Below, piece after piece: positions 34,463 through 45,781 of a stretch of DNA of 54,044 nucleotides. The DNA is from Rhodospirillaceae bacterium (GTDB taxonomy: Bacteria; Pseudomonadota; Alphaproteobacteria; SMXQ01). A program made the position numbers and the translations under genes. Position 1 is the stretch's first letter. Each line of letters opens with the position of its first letter. Under the pieces are notes generated by a model that was not told the origin of the DNA, did not search any database, and saw nothing but the letters and a program-made list of their open reading frames with translations. The stretch covers positions 1 through 54,044 of the forward strand of contig CANJIM010000010.1 in NCBI GenBank assembly GCA_947474495.1. The letters run 5' to 3'.

Positions 34463-35506
34463 TTAGCGGGTGGGCGGCGCAATCGCGGCCGATAGCTTGT
34501 CGGCGAGCGCAGGCGGCGTTTTCACGATGCGGGCCACCACCTTGTCGACGTCGGCGCCCGACGTCATGCCGATGTCGAGTTTGCTTTTGTCGGCGTCCTG
34601 CATGAAGTCCAGATCCTTGCCCGTCGCCATGAAAGCGGTGCGCAAGGCTTCGATGCGATCCTTCGGCACATCGGGCGGCGCGACCAGCGGCCGCGCCACG
34701 GTCTTCTGCGCCATGATCAATTCCATGATCTGGCGATCTTCGGCATTTTTGACGTAGTCCAGGGCGAGCGGCACGTCGGGCAGATCAGGCTCCTTCTCCA
34801 ACGCGCTTTGCATCAGCACGCGGATTTTCTTGTCACGCAAGTAATCGCCGCGCCGGCTCTTCACATTCGACCACGACCAGTCGCCGAGCCCCATGACTTC
34901 GCCCCGTTCCATGGCGAGCGTCACTTCCGTCGTTCCGGGATAACCCGAGATGACTTTAAATTTGGTACCGATCAGCGCATTGAGCAGGCGCGGCGTCGTC
35001 TCGGTGTCGATGGTCGGGCCGGTGCCGCCGACGATCATCTCTTTCGTAAAGAGATCCTCCGTCGTCTGAATCGGCGAATCAGCCCAGGCGACGACCACCG
35101 CCGTCTCCGAGGCCATGTTGCCGATCCAGTTAAACTTGGCGATGTCGAATCGCACGCCGGTTGGGTTGGTGAGCGTCGCGGTCAACATGCCGCGCTGAAC
35201 CATGCCGAAGGTCGAGCCGTCCTTGGGCGAGATATTATAGAGGTTGTTGGCCGCCTGCAGGCTGCCCGCCGCCGGCAAGTTCTGCACGACGATACTGGGA
35301 TTGCCCGGCATGTGTTTGCTGAGATGGCGCGCCAGCAGCCGTGCCTGCGCGTCATAGCCGCCGCCAGGGCTCGAGCCGACGATGAAGGTGAGCTGTTTGC
35401 CCTTGTAGAACTCGGCAGGCGCTTGTGCCGCCGCCCAGCCGCTCGCCGCCACCCATGCAGATAAAGCCACAGCGCTCGCCAATGCGGGCCGATGCAGGGT
35501 CTTCAT
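34463..35506 (-). CDS. Tripartite tricarboxylate-type binding protein 4
   Basis: The ATG at 35506 follows GGGAGG. A signal peptide (ending WAAAQA) precedes FYKGKQLTFIVGSSPGGGYD, VVQNLPAAGSLQAANNLYN, GGTGPTIDTETTPRLLNALIG and LAMERGEVMGLGDWSWSNVK. The 347-residue protein is the upstream member of the three-gene tandem and is the closest relative of copy 3. It also shares the SWSNVK block with copy 1 at 2787. These are periplasmic receptors; without TctAB here the cognate permease is unassigned. Confidence 0.9.
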   Translation of the reverse strand: MKTLHRPALASAVALSAWVAASGWAAAQAPAEFYKGKQLTFIVGSSPGGGYDAQARLLARHLSKHMPGNPSIVVQNLPAAGSLQAANNLYNISPKDGSTFGMVQRGMLTATLTNPTGVRFDIAKFNWIGNMASETAVVVAWADSPIQTTEDLFTKEMIVGGTGPTIDTETTPRLLNALIGTKFKVISGYPGTTEVTLAMERGEVMGLGDWSWSNVKSRRGDYLRDKKIRVLMQSALEKEPDLPDVPLALDYVKNAEDRQIMELIMAQKTVARPLVAPPDVPKDRIEALRTAFMATGKDLDFMQDADKSKLDIGMTSGADVDKVVARIVKTPPALADKLSAAIAPPTR

Positions 35507-35768
35507 TTTGGCGCCTCCCAGGCTGTTTGCCGTCAGCCTAGCGACTGCCATCCCCCCTGACAATCTCCAGAAACCGGACAATTATCAAAAACACATATTA
35601 ATCAATGGCTTGTAACTATCCTTGACCACCCCCACCTCTTTAGGGCTTTATTTATATGCCTTTAGTTATGATCGGCTTTCAAAATGACCAGCCACAGCCC
35701 CATGCAGAACCCGTTATCGCGTTTTGATCCCCCGCCGTCAGCCGTCTCGCCCCAGGGCCCGGCCGCTC

Positions 35769-38700
35769 ATGGCGCGCGCGGTACATCACCTTCTTCTGCT
35801 CATTACCTGCGCGATTATGCTTGGTCTGGGCGCCCTTGGATTGCACAGCTGGTTTAAAGGGCAGGAGTTGCGCGAGCGCACAAGCCAGTCGGTGCAGGGC
35901 ATGGCGCATGTCATCGCCGCACAAACCGCGCGCACCGTCCAAACCATCGACATGACCCTGCAGAGCGTGCTCGACGCACTGCGCTACGACCTAGTTGATG
36001 GACAAAACGACAGTCTGCAAATCTACAATTCATTGAAGGCTAAACAAGAGCGCTCCGGCACTATCCGTAACCTGTATCTGATCGATGAGAATGGCATTCT
36101 GCTGAACGAGTCGGCGGGGTATCCGCCAGCGAATCTGTTGCTCAACGATCGTCCTTACTTCACCGTGCCGCGTTTCTATCCGGAGATGGGCTTGTTTATT
36201 AGCCCACCGATGCTCAGCCGCGTCACCAACGATTGGATCATCGTCGCCAGCCGACGCATCGAAAAGCCGAATGGCGCATTCGATGGCGTCGTCGCCGCCA
36301 GCACAGATCTGTCGCAGTTGCGGTCCGTGCTCGACAGCGCCAATCTTGGCGAGGGCTCCGAAATCGCGCTGTTCCTGAGTAACGGCAATTTATTGCTCAG
36401 CTCGTCGCGACATGAAAACAGCGCTGACACCGCCTCTCTCGGCGCCGACATGATGGCACACGCCAACCAGGCAGGTTTCACGGCCGAAAGCCCGATAGAC
36501 GGCGTGCGCCGCGTCTATGCGCTACATCGCGTACCGGATACGCAGCTCTATGTGCTCGCCGGCATCAGCGAAGAGATCATGCTGGCGAGTTGGCGGCGCG
36601 AGTGGATGATGCTCGCCGGAATATCCGCGTTGATCGCGGCGGCCATCGGCCTTTTCGGTGGGCTCGCACTGCGCGACATCCGGCGCCGCGAAACCTTGCT
36701 CGGCGCACTTGGCGAAAGCGAACAGCTCTTTCGCGATTTCGCGGAAGCGGCCTGCGATCGCTTCTGGCAGACCGACGCCCAGCATCGGATGATCTGGCAC
36801 AGTCGCGTCAGGGGAGCGACGCCGAGCTACATCGGCAAGACCCGTTGGGGCAATCTCGGCATAGATCCCGAGCAAGATCCCCATTGGTTCAAGCTGAAAG
36901 CGGACATGGATGCGCACCGCACCTTCCGCGAATTCCGCCATGCCCGCCCGAAGGAGGACGGCGCGTGCGCCATCGCATCGTGAGCGGCAAACCGATCTTC
37001 GACGCGCATGGGACCTTCCTGGGCTATCGCGGCACCTATAACGACATGACCGCCCAAGTGACGACGCAAGAGCGCGCCCAGCGCAGCCGCGATCGTTTTC
37101 TGCGCTCTATCGAGAGCCTCTCGGAAGGATTCGCGCTTTATGACGCCGACGACCGTCTCGTCGTGTGCAACACGCGCTTTCAAGAGTTGTATACGCCTGT
37201 CACCAACAGCTTGGTCCGTTGGTCGACTTCGAGGATTTCCTGCGCGAATGCGTCGAACGTAAATTGATCCCTGAAGCTGCCGGTCGGGAGGAGGAATGGA
37301 TTGCACGTCGCATGGCGCAGCACCACGACATCCCCTTCGTGCAAGAAGTCGAACGCAAAGGACGCTGGCTACAAATTCGCGAGCGGCACGATAAGGAGGG
37401 CGGCACGATCATCCTTGCCCTCGACATCCATGACCAGAAAATCGCCGAGTTGCGGCGCCAGTCTCTCGCCGCCCGCCTGCGCATGATGATCGACAACATG
37501 CCGGCAGGCTGCCTGCTGCTGGACCATAACCGCCGCATTCTGGATTGGAATCCGGCCGCCGAACAAATCTTCGGCTACAGCAAGGCCGAAATGCTCGGCG
37601 TCGATCCTATGGATTACATCGTCTCGCCGGAACTGCGCGACGCCATCGAAGGCGGCATCGCGAAAGTCTATTCCGGCGAGGAGGTCATCACGCATGTCAG
37701 CGTCAACCGCACCAAAGACGGCCGGGTGATTTTCTGCGAATGGGTCAACACGCGCTTGACCGACGACGACGACCGTTGCACGGGCATGGTCAGCATGGTG
37801 CGCGACATCACCACGCAGCGCCTTGCCGAGGAAAAGACACGGCAAGCCACGCGCATGGAAGCCATCGGTCAATTGACCGGCGGCATCGCCCATGACTTCA
37901 ACAACCTGCTGCAGGTCATCATCGGCAATTCGGAAATCCTGATCGAATCCCTGGCCGACGCGCCACAGTTGCAACGCTGGGCGAACATGACGAAGCAAGC
38001 GGCGGATCGCGGCGCCGAACTGACGATGCGGCTGCTCGCCTATTCGCGTCGCCAGACATTGGAGCCCGTCTCGGTCGACCTCAACGAAATCATCGCCGAT
38101 CTTGGCCGTCTCATCGAGCGTTCGATCGGCGTACATATTTCGGTCACGAAGTCTTTGTCAGAAGACCTTTGGCCGGCGACCTTAGATCGCGGCCAAATCG
38201 ATCAGGCCCTTCTCAACCTCCTGTTGAACGCGCGCGATGCCATGCCGAACGGCGGCAAGCTCAAAATCGCCACGAGCAATGCGACTCTCAATCTTGTCGA
38301 CACCGCCGGCGATGCGGAACCCGGCGATTTCGTCGTCGTCAAGGTCACGGATTCAGGCTCTGGCATGACGCCCGATGTCCTCAAACGGGCTTTCGAGCCG
38401 TTCTTCGGCACCAAGGCAGTCGGCCAAGGCAGCGGCCTCGGCCTCTCGATGGTGCATGGATTTGTCAATCAATCGGGCGGCCTCGTGCGGCTCGAAAGCG
38501 AAATTGGAAAGGGTACAACCGTGAGAATCTATTTCCCCCGCAGCGTTGCAAGAGAGACCGTAAAGTCACCAAGCGAGGCAACGGCGGTCGACAGCTCGCG
38601 GAAAACTATCCTTGTGGTCGAAGACAACGACATGGTCCGCACCTATGTGACGGCACAACTCGAAAGCCTCGGCTACAACGTGCTCGAAGCAGAGAACGGT

Positions 38701-38982
38701 CCGTCTGGTCTGGAAAAGCTCGCAAGCGACGAACAGGTCGACTTGCTATTCACCGACATCATCATGCCGGGTGGCATGAACGGCCGGGAATTGGCTGAAC
38801 GTGCGCTCGAACAGCATCCGCATCTTAAGGTGCTATTCACCTCGGGCTACGATGAGAGTGCCATCACGACCGATGGACGCCTTACCGAAGGAATGTTTTT
38901 GCTCAAGAAGCCCTATCAGCGCAAAGAGCTGAAGAGCAAAATCGGCGAGGTTCTGAATTCCGGCACGACGGTCGCGGTTTAA
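35769..38982 (+). pseudogene. Cache-PAS hybrid histidine kinase with two frameshifts
   Basis: Three overlapping frames encode one protein of about 1,071 residues if two bases are restored. Frame A (to 36983): two membrane helices around a dCache sensor (RPYFTVPRFYPEMGLFISPP) and a PAS domain. A one-base deletion at about 36960-36962 interrupts PAS before RIVSGKPIFDAHG. A second one-base deletion at about 37205-37207 separates CNTRFQELYTPVT from QLGPLVDFEDFL. The third frame runs to 38982 and holds another PAS, the kinase H-box GGIAHDFNNLLQV, N-box LLNARDAMPNGG, G-boxes DSGSGM and GQGSGLGLSMVHG, and a C-terminal receiver (FTDIIMPGG, KKPYQRKEL). It is either a pseudogene or a site of assembly errors. 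The ATG at 35769 lacks a strong ribosome site. Confidence 0.85.
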
Positions 38983-39010
38983 CCGCGCACGCCATTCGGT
39001 GTCGGCAAAA

Positions 39011-39042
39011 GAAAACGGCGGTTCTCCCAAACCGCCGTTTTC
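39011..39042. terminator. Bidirectional terminator
   Basis: GAAAACGGCGGTT pairs with AACCGCCGTTTTC (39011-39023 with 39030-39042), leaving T-rich tracts on either strand between the kinase and cold-shock genes. Confidence 0.85.
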
Positions 39043-39077
39043 TTATTCTGAACGCGGCCAGACGAAGGCGCCGCGGA

Positions 39078-39281
39078 TCAACCGAGCTGGAGGTTGACGG
39101 CAGCGGTCTTGCCGCGCTCTGTCGCCAACTCGTAGGTGACCTTCTGGCCTTCGGTCAAAGCCTGTATGCCGGCGCGCTGAACGGCGGTGATGTGAACGAA
39201 CACATCCTTGGAGCCTTCGTCCGGCGTAATGAATCCGAAACCCTTGGTCGGGTTGAACCACTTCACGGTGCCTGTCGCCAT
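39078..39281 (-). CDS. Cold-shock protein, single domain
   Basis: The ATG at 39281 has AGGGAG upstream. The 67-residue product is a canonical cold-shock domain: [20 protein letters not shown] (RNP1) and DVFVHITAV (RNP2). It binds single-stranded RNA and prevents inhibitory structure. The upstream gap of 212 bp probably includes a long 5' leader, as is common for such genes, but I see no conserved cold-box. It shares its terminator with the convergent kinase gene. Confidence 0.95.
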   Translation of the reverse strand: MATGTVKWFNPTKGFGFITPDEGSKDVFVHITAVQRAGIQALTEGQKVTYELATERGKTAAVNLQLG

Positions 39282-39493
39282 CGTCATCTCCCTGGTGGGC
39301 GAGTTCAAACTTCCGCGCGTCCGTCGCGCGATGCCGATCAATTAAGCTAGTCGGGGAAAGCCGGAGCGCAGCGGAGAGCAGGCGTAGCAAGCCAGCCGGT
39401 AGATAATTGATCGATTATTTTTATCATCCATTACGTAACGTGGCGAGGACAATGAGGCGTTTAGATGCCGCAGATCGCTGCAATTGCTGCCAA

Positions 39494-40724
<1,231 letters not shown>

Positions 40725-40746
40725 TCGCCGAGAGAGAGCGCAAAAG

Positions 40747-40780
40747 AAAAGGCCCCTGGTTTCCCAGGGGCCTTTTTTAT
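40747..40780. terminator. Bidirectional terminator
   Basis: AAAAGGCCCCTGG pairs with CCAGGGGCCTTTT (40747-40759 with 40764-40776, loop TTTC). It serves the helicase on the minus strand and formerly katG on the plus strand. Confidence 0.88.
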
Positions 40781-40800
40781 TCTTGTCCCTCGAAGAGCGA

Positions 40801-42426
40801 TCAGGCGTTCGGACGCTGGCCACCGGAGCGGCGCGGACCGCCTTGGCGACGGGGCCCCCGATTGGCCGAGGGGCCGCGCGGACGCTCGCCTTCGCTGGCG
40901 CCAGCCGGGGTCGGCCGCGCGTCGGCGCGGTACAGACCGGCATTGCCATTGCGGTTGCTGCGTTCAGCATCGCGGTAATCACCGTTGCGGAAATCGTCCT
41001 GGCGGGCCGGGCGCTGCGACTGGTTATTGGACGCCGGACGAGCGGAGCGATTTTCATTGGCGCGCCCGCCTTGCGGCGCACGCGCTTCCCCGTCGGCACG
41101 CGGCGCGCGCGGCTCGGCATGACGGGTCTGGCCGCTGCGATTGCTGGTCTTGTTGGCGGGACCGCCATGACGGCTGCCGCCGCTCTTGGCGCCGCTGCCA
41201 TTGCGCGACGATCCGTTGCGGCCGCCGCCGTTGCCTTGCGGGCGGCGCGGCGCGCGTTCTTCGACGGCTTCGCCGCGCGCGAGCGGCGGCAAGTCCGGCA
41301 GAACTTCGACAAAAATGCGCTGACGCGTCAGCTTCTCGATGTCCTTGAGATAAGCGCGTTCACTGCCGTCGCAGAACGACCAGGCGATGCCCTCGGCGCC
41401 GGCGCGCGCAGTGCGGCCGATGCGGTGGACGTAACTTTCCGGCTCGTTCGGCAGATCGAAGTTGATGACATGGGTGATGCCATCGACGTCAATGCCGCGT
41501 GCGGCGATGTCAGTGGCGATCAGCACGCGCGACTTGCCGGCACGGAAGCTTTCGAGCGCGTTCTGACGCGCCGACTGCGACTTGTTGCCATGGATGACCT
41601 CGACGCCACCCTTGTAGCTGCGAGCGAGCACTTCGGCGATCTTGTTGGCGCCGTGCTTGGTGCGAGAGAACACGATGGCGCGGCCGACGGCCTCATCTTC
41701 CATCAGCTTGGCGAGCAGGCGGTTCTTGGCCGGCTTCTCGACGTAGAACAGCTTCTGGGCAATGCGCTCGGCGGTGGTCGCGACGGGCGTGACTTCGACG
41801 CGCAGCGGATCGCGCAACAAGCTGGTCGCCAGCTTCGAGATGTCGTTCGGCATGGTCGCCGAGAACAGCAGGCTCTGGCGGTCGGCCGGCAAGGCGGCGA
41901 TCACCTTGCGCACATCGCGGATGAAACCCATGTCGAGCATGCGATCGGCTTCGTCGAGCACGAAGACCTCGACATCGCCGAGATTGACGTGACGATCGGC
42001 GATCATCTCCATCAAGCGGCCCGGCGTGGCGATCAGGATATCGACGCCGCGCGCCAGGGTCTTGATCTGCGGCACATGGCCGACGCCGCCCATGACGACG
42101 GCATGGGTGATTTTGAGGTAGCGGCCGTAAGTGGAGCAGCTATCGGCAATCTGCAGAGCCAGTTCGCGGGTCGGCGTCAGGATCAGCGCGCGCACGCTCT
42201 TCGCCTTGGGCGGCTTCGGCACATTGACCAGGCGCTGCAGGATCGGCAGCGTGAAGGCTGCCGTCTTGCCGGTGCCGGTTTGGGCGCAGCCCAGCAAGTC
42301 GCGGCCGGCGAGAAGATGGGGAATGGCCTGGGCCTGAATGGGCGTCGGCTTGGTGTACTCGGCAGTACGCAGGGCGTGCTGCAACGGCTCGATCAAATCG
42401 AGCTCGGCAAACGTTTGAATGGACAT
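40801..42426 (-). CDS. DEAD-box RNA helicase, RhlE-like
   Basis: The 541-residue protein has the full motif set: Q motif PTPIQAQAI, AQTGTGKT (48-55), PTRELALQ, TPGRL, DEAD in VFVLDEADRMLDMGF, SAT, ATDIAARGIDVDG and HRIGRTARAG. After about residue 375 comes an Arg/Gly/Asn-rich disordered tail that probably binds RNA nonspecifically. RhlE-type helicases act in ribosome assembly and RNA decay, often at low temperature. The opposite strand has a 566-codon open frame caused by codon composition; it is a shadow. Confidence 0.95.
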   Translation of the reverse strand: MSIQTFAELDLIEPLQHALRTAEYTKPTPIQAQAIPHLLAGRDLLGCAQTGTGKTAAFTLPILQRLVNVPKPPKAKSVRALILTPTRELALQIADSCSTYGRYLKITHAVVMGGVGHVPQIKTLARGVDILIATPGRLMEMIADRHVNLGDVEVFVLDEADRMLDMGFIRDVRKVIAALPADRQSLLFSATMPNDISKLATSLLRDPLRVEVTPVATTAERIAQKLFYVEKPAKNRLLAKLMEDEAVGRAIVFSRTKHGANKIAEVLARSYKGGVEVIHGNKSQSARQNALESFRAGKSRVLIATDIAARGIDVDGITHVINFDLPNEPESYVHRIGRTARAGAEGIAWSFCDGSERAYLKDIEKLTRQRIFVEVLPDLPPLARGEAVEERAPRRPQGNGGGRNGSSRNGSGAKSGGSRHGGPANKTSNRSGQTRHAEPRAPRADGEARAPQGGRANENRSARPASNNQSQRPARQDDFRNGDYRDAERSNRNGNAGLYRADARPTPAGASEGERPRGPSANRGPRRQGGPRRSGGQRPNA

Positions 42427-42682
42427 AGAGTCTTTCTTTGTAGTTTTGCGGCCCTGCGCGCGAGCAAGGCAACCCTTGTTTAAAGGGTCCCCGGTAACGG
42501 GGAGCGTCTCGGGATGGAGAGCATCGCAAACTTAAAAGAAAGCGAACACGCTTCGCGCGGATCACGAGATCTATAAAGACGGGCGAACAGCGTTCTGACC
42601 GCGTCTTGAAGGACTAAATGCGCCATAGCTGTGGAAAAGTCAAGGAATCCTTTATTCCTCAAGGATTTCAGCCATGTCCCCC

Positions 42683-43624
42683 TCACCGCTGCCCGGCGCG
42701 CTCCTCGGGCCAATAGGCCCAGGCAAGGCCAGTTTTGGCGTGATGGGAGGGGAAGTAATCGATCCGCTTGGCGGGCCGGTCCATCGCCGCTGCGACCGTG
42801 ATCCACGAGCGGATTTCCGCCGAGCCGCCGCGCAGGCTCGCCGAATCAAAGGTAAAGAGGTTCTGCAACTCGGCCTGCTCGCCGCGCTCCAGGCGCTCGA
42901 GAATCCAGTTGTCCATCGCCTCGTCGATCCAGCCGGCGCGCGGCCCCAGCGGATCGTGCGATAGGCCGCCCGACGCGTAAATCGCGACGCGCTCGGGCCC
43001 GTCTTTCAGGATGTCGGCGATCGCCTTGCCGAGCGCCCAGCAGCGCTTGGCCGACGGCAGCGGCGGAAAATATTCGTTGATGAAAATCGGGACGACAGGA
43101 ATGTCGTTGTTGGGCACCAATTTCGGATGCGGGAAGATCAGCATATGCGAGACGCCACGCTCGGAATGGCCGAGCGGCTGCATCTTGCCGCAGTTCGCAA
43201 CGTCGAAATCGCGCTTGATCAGGCCCTTGTGAATCCGCTTGGCGAGATCGCTATGGACCGGAACATGCAAACGCGAATCTTTCGGATCCTGCCCGAGATA
43301 GCGCGGCACCGTGGCGCCCCACACCTCGTCGCCGGTGAACACGGCGAAGGTCGGATTATTCGAAGCGTTGAACATATCGTTCTGATCATCGCCGACATAG
43401 ATCAGCGCGTCGGGCTTATAAGCGGCGATCTCGTCACGCAGGCGGGCGAAGTTCTTTTCGAGGCGCGCGATCTGCTGCTGGATGACCTCCGGCGTCTCCA
43501 GCTTCGCCGTATCCGGCTGGGAGCCCTTCATATACTCGGGGATCCCGGCATAAACCGTCGGCCAATATTCGGCCGGACAAAACATGGCGGTGGCGTGGGA
43601 CGAGGCAAGGCCGAGGCCGATCAT
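42683..43624 (-). CDS. LigB-type class III extradiol ring-cleavage dioxygenase
   Basis: The ATG at 43624 has AGGAGTT upstream, giving 313 residues. The N-terminal GLASSHATAMF supplies a metal His, and SGGLSHDPLGPRAGWIDEAMDNWIL is the LigB signature with the catalytic His (ATGGLSH in protocatechuate 4,5-dioxygenases). DALIYVGDDQNDMF and HKGLIKRDFDVANC complete the beta subunit-like fold. Enzymes of this group use Fe(II) to open catechol-type rings such as protocatechuate or gallate. No LigA subunit is adjacent, so it may act alone. It diverges from the BLUF gene with 139 bp between starts. Confidence 0.9.
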   Translation of the reverse strand: MIGLGLASSHATAMFCPAEYWPTVYAGIPEYMKGSQPDTAKLETPEVIQQQIARLEKNFARLRDEIAAYKPDALIYVGDDQNDMFNASNNPTFAVFTGDEVWGATVPRYLGQDPKDSRLHVPVHSDLAKRIHKGLIKRDFDVANCGKMQPLGHSERGVSHMLIFPHPKLVPNNDIPVVPIFINEYFPPLPSAKRCWALGKAIADILKDGPERVAIYASGGLSHDPLGPRAGWIDEAMDNWILERLERGEQAELQNLFTFDSASLRGGSAEIRSWITVAAAMDRPAKRIDYFPSHHAKTGLAWAYWPEERAGQR

Positions 43625-43763
43625 GGCGAAACTCCTGTGACGGAAGGCAGCGCCAGCTCTTGCCAAGCGGCCATTCCTTAGTATTCTAACGGCATTATTC
43701 AGGATTTCGCGCGGGACGGCAATTCCACAGTAGGTCCAAGACACGCATCTTCAAGAGCGCGGC

Positions 43764-44177
43764 ATGGCTTTACGATCGATCATCTACGTCAGTTCGGCCA
43801 CCGAGCTTTTCACCTCCGAGACGTTGCGGGATTTGCTCGCTGTATCGCGGCGCAACAATGCCGCCCGCGGCATCAGCGGCATTCTGCTCTACTGGGACGG
43901 CAATTTTTTGCAATATATCGAGGGGCCGCGCGAACAGCTCGACCTGCTGATGACGAAGGTCGGGCAGGATACACGCCATAGCGGGCTTATCGTCCTGGCA
44001 CGCGACGATATCGAAACTCGCGCCTTTCCTGATTGGACCATGGCCTTCGAGCGGATGAAGGGCACGGAGGACGGACAATCGGATTATCTGTCCGATGGCT
44101 TGCTGCGCGCCGCGCCGGAGAGCCTGTCGCCCGTGGCCCGGCGCCTGATCGAAATTTTCCGCGAGCAGTTACGCTAG
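43764..44177 (+). CDS. Short BLUF blue-light photoreceptor
   Basis: The 137-residue protein is one BLUF domain with a 35-residue C-terminal helical tail. Photocycle residues are all present: Tyr8 in RSIIYVSSA, Asn31/Asn32 in RRNNAARGISG, Gln50 in GNFLQYIEGP, and Trp91 and Met93 in WTMAFERM. These bind FAD and switch hydrogen bonding to the flavin in blue light. No EAL, GGDEF or DNA-binding domain is attached, so it must signal through a partner. It is head to head with the LigB dioxygenase and its stop codon overlaps that of the secreted protein at 44174. Confidence 0.93.
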   Translation: MALRSIIYVSSATELFTSETLRDLLAVSRRNNAARGISGILLYWDGNFLQYIEGPREQLDLLMTKVGQDTRHSGLIVLARDDIETRAFPDWTMAFERMKGTEDGQSDYLSDGLLRAAPESLSPVARRLIEIFREQLR

Positions 44178-44719
44178 GATCGCGTGCGCGGCATCAGCTT
44201 AAAGGATGAGAGCATCCGCTCGATGTCGGCCGGCATGGCAGCCGCCTTGTTGGCGCAGCCGATCACCTGATAGACCCCCGGTCCGTCGGCAATCGCCCCG
44301 GCGCGGCAGATCGTGTCGCCGTTTTGCACCGTATACTCGAGCATCGGCAAGGCGCCGCCGAACGAGCGCGGGTAGCTGCGCTCCCACTTCGCAGTGACCT
44401 TGCCGTGCATCGCATCGGCAAAGCCGTTCATGACCTTCTGCAAATCGATTCGCATGGTCGGATCGCTGTAGACGCTGTAATCCACCGCCATCGCCATGTC
44501 CTCGACGACTGCAGTATGACGCGTCGATTGATAGGCCTCGCCCGCCTGCGTGTGGCTGCTGCGCTCCATCTGCGGCTGGGCCGGAAAACTCGCGCTGAAG
44601 CCAGATTCCGGCGCGGCGACCTGAACCCAGTTCGCCGGCTCTGCACCCTGCGCCAGGCCGAAATCGAAGCTCGCCCCGATGGCCGTCCCCAGCGCCGCAA
44701 TCACGTTCACGAACCGCAT
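44174..44719 (-). CDS. Secreted protein of unknown function
   Basis: The ATG at 44719 follows GGGAGGA. A signal peptide (ending GLAQG) precedes a 155-residue mature protein that begins WVQVAAPESGFSASFPAQPQ, a layout seen in PsbP/DUF1795-like small secreted proteins. A possible disulfide could link the Cys of DTICRAG with that of VIGCANKA. The last 25 residues read MPADIERMLSSFKL, a terminal helix typical of this group. No specific role is known. Confidence 0.75.
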   Translation of the reverse strand: MRFVNVIAALGTAIGASFDFGLAQGAEPANWVQVAAPESGFSASFPAQPQMERSSHTQAGEAYQSTRHTAVVEDMAMAVDYSVYSDPTMRIDLQKVMNGFADAMHGKVTAKWERSYPRSFGGALPMLEYTVQNGDTICRAGAIADGPGVYQVIGCANKAAAMPADIERMLSSFKLMPRTRS

Positions 44720-45004
44720 AAGTTGTCCTCCCGTCGCCGATGTGGGACAGGCGCGAGCGAGGCGCCGCGAAAGAATAAAAACCTTCCGGAACATCGTGTT
44801 AACTTGTTCAGAGGCAAATATAAGGAAATCCTGATGTTTGCGGCTTTTCGGCAACATCTCCTCTATGCCGAAAGACATACCGGCAAGCGCCGAGGGCGAT
44901 TTTCGCAATAGGTTGACGTTCATCGCGCTGTCATCGCGAGCCCTAGAGCGCTTCCGCCAGTCCGTCGTGGCCGTCCGTTCTGCGAACAGCCGCTCGGCCT
45001 TGGC
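44720..45004. other. Intergenic region, nothing recognised
   Basis: These 285 bases carry the upstream region of the secreted protein and the downstream part of the DUF2272 gene. I see AT-rich promoter-like stretches near 44805-44830 but no gene, repeat or clear terminator. Confidence 0.5.
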
Positions 45005-45781
45005 TCACGGCGCGGCGTAGGCGACGCGCAAGACCGCGAGCCACGGCCGCTCGACAAGAACGGTCAAGCGCCCATCGGGCGCTAACGGCAGACGCTTGAG
45101 CGCCACCGCATCCTGCAGATTGCCGCCGATCACCGCGAGCCCCTCGCCGTTTGTGCCGATCGCAATATCGCAATGGCCGGCGAAGCGCGGCGCGGGTAAA
45201 TCGGCGAAGCGCAACGGCCGCGCCGCATCGCGCACGACGCAAATGAGATCGCCGGGCTGCGGCGCATAGCGCGCCGGATCCTCCGCGATGAGGAGGTCGG
45301 TGCCGCGAGCAGCTGCATTGACGTAAACATGATGCGCCGCCGCGTAGGGAAAGCGCGGCCCCGCCCCGGCCATGCGCATCGCATAAGAGACGAACGCCGC
45401 CGACCACGCATAGGCGCCGTCGCGCTCGGGCGGATAGCGCCGCCCCTCTGCATCGTGCAAGCCCGTATAGGCATGGCCGGTTTGATCGGCATTCAGCCCC
45501 AGCCACCAATATTCGCCGACGCGCTGCCACAGGCCCTGCCGGCGCTCGGCGCTGTCCGCCGGCGCGTCGATCTCGCTGGGCGCATCCGCCGGCACGACGA
45601 TCTCGCCGAACAGCCGCCATTCGCGCAACGCGATCTCGACGGCGGCGCTGCGTGAAAAGGGCTCGTACGGTTTACGCGCGAAATCCGGCACATGGCCGTC
45701 GCGCGGCGCGCAAGCGGCGAGCGTCCCCACCAGCAGGACGGCGCAGAACAAACGGCGCGGCTTAGAAAGTCTCGGAATCAT
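45005..45781 (-). CDS. DUF2272 lipoprotein
   Basis: The ATG at 45781 (or GTG 45784) starts a lipoprotein signal with lipobox LAACA. The mature domain shows the DUF2272 pattern: EIALREWRLFGEIVVP, WWLGLNADQTGHAYTGLH, AWSAAFVSYAMRMAGAG and APQPGDLICVVRD, a CHAP/NlpC-like hydrolase arrangement with a candidate Cys and His. Family members are rhizobial and have no assigned substrate; a peptidoglycan-related role is an inference from the fold and lipidation. It diverges from lrgA with 72 bp between starts. Confidence 0.82.
   Translation of the reverse strand: MIPRLSKPRRLFCAVLLVGTLAACAPRDGHVPDFARKPYEPFSRSAAVEIALREWRLFGEIVVPADAPSEIDAPADSAERRQGLWQRVGEYWWLGLNADQTGHAYTGLHDAEGRRYPPERDGAYAWSAAFVSYAMRMAGAGPRFPYAAAHHVYVNAAARGTDLLIAEDPARYAPQPGDLICVVRDAARPLRFADLPAPRFAGHCDIAIGTNGEGLAVIGGNLQDAVALKRLPLAPDGRLTVLVERPWLAVLRVAYAAP

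Noticed and set aside
40783-42483. 566-codon open frame antisense to the DEAD-box helicase
   Set aside because: Arg/Ala/Asp-rich translation without domains; it mirrors the reading frame of a strongly supported helicase and reflects GC-biased third positions.
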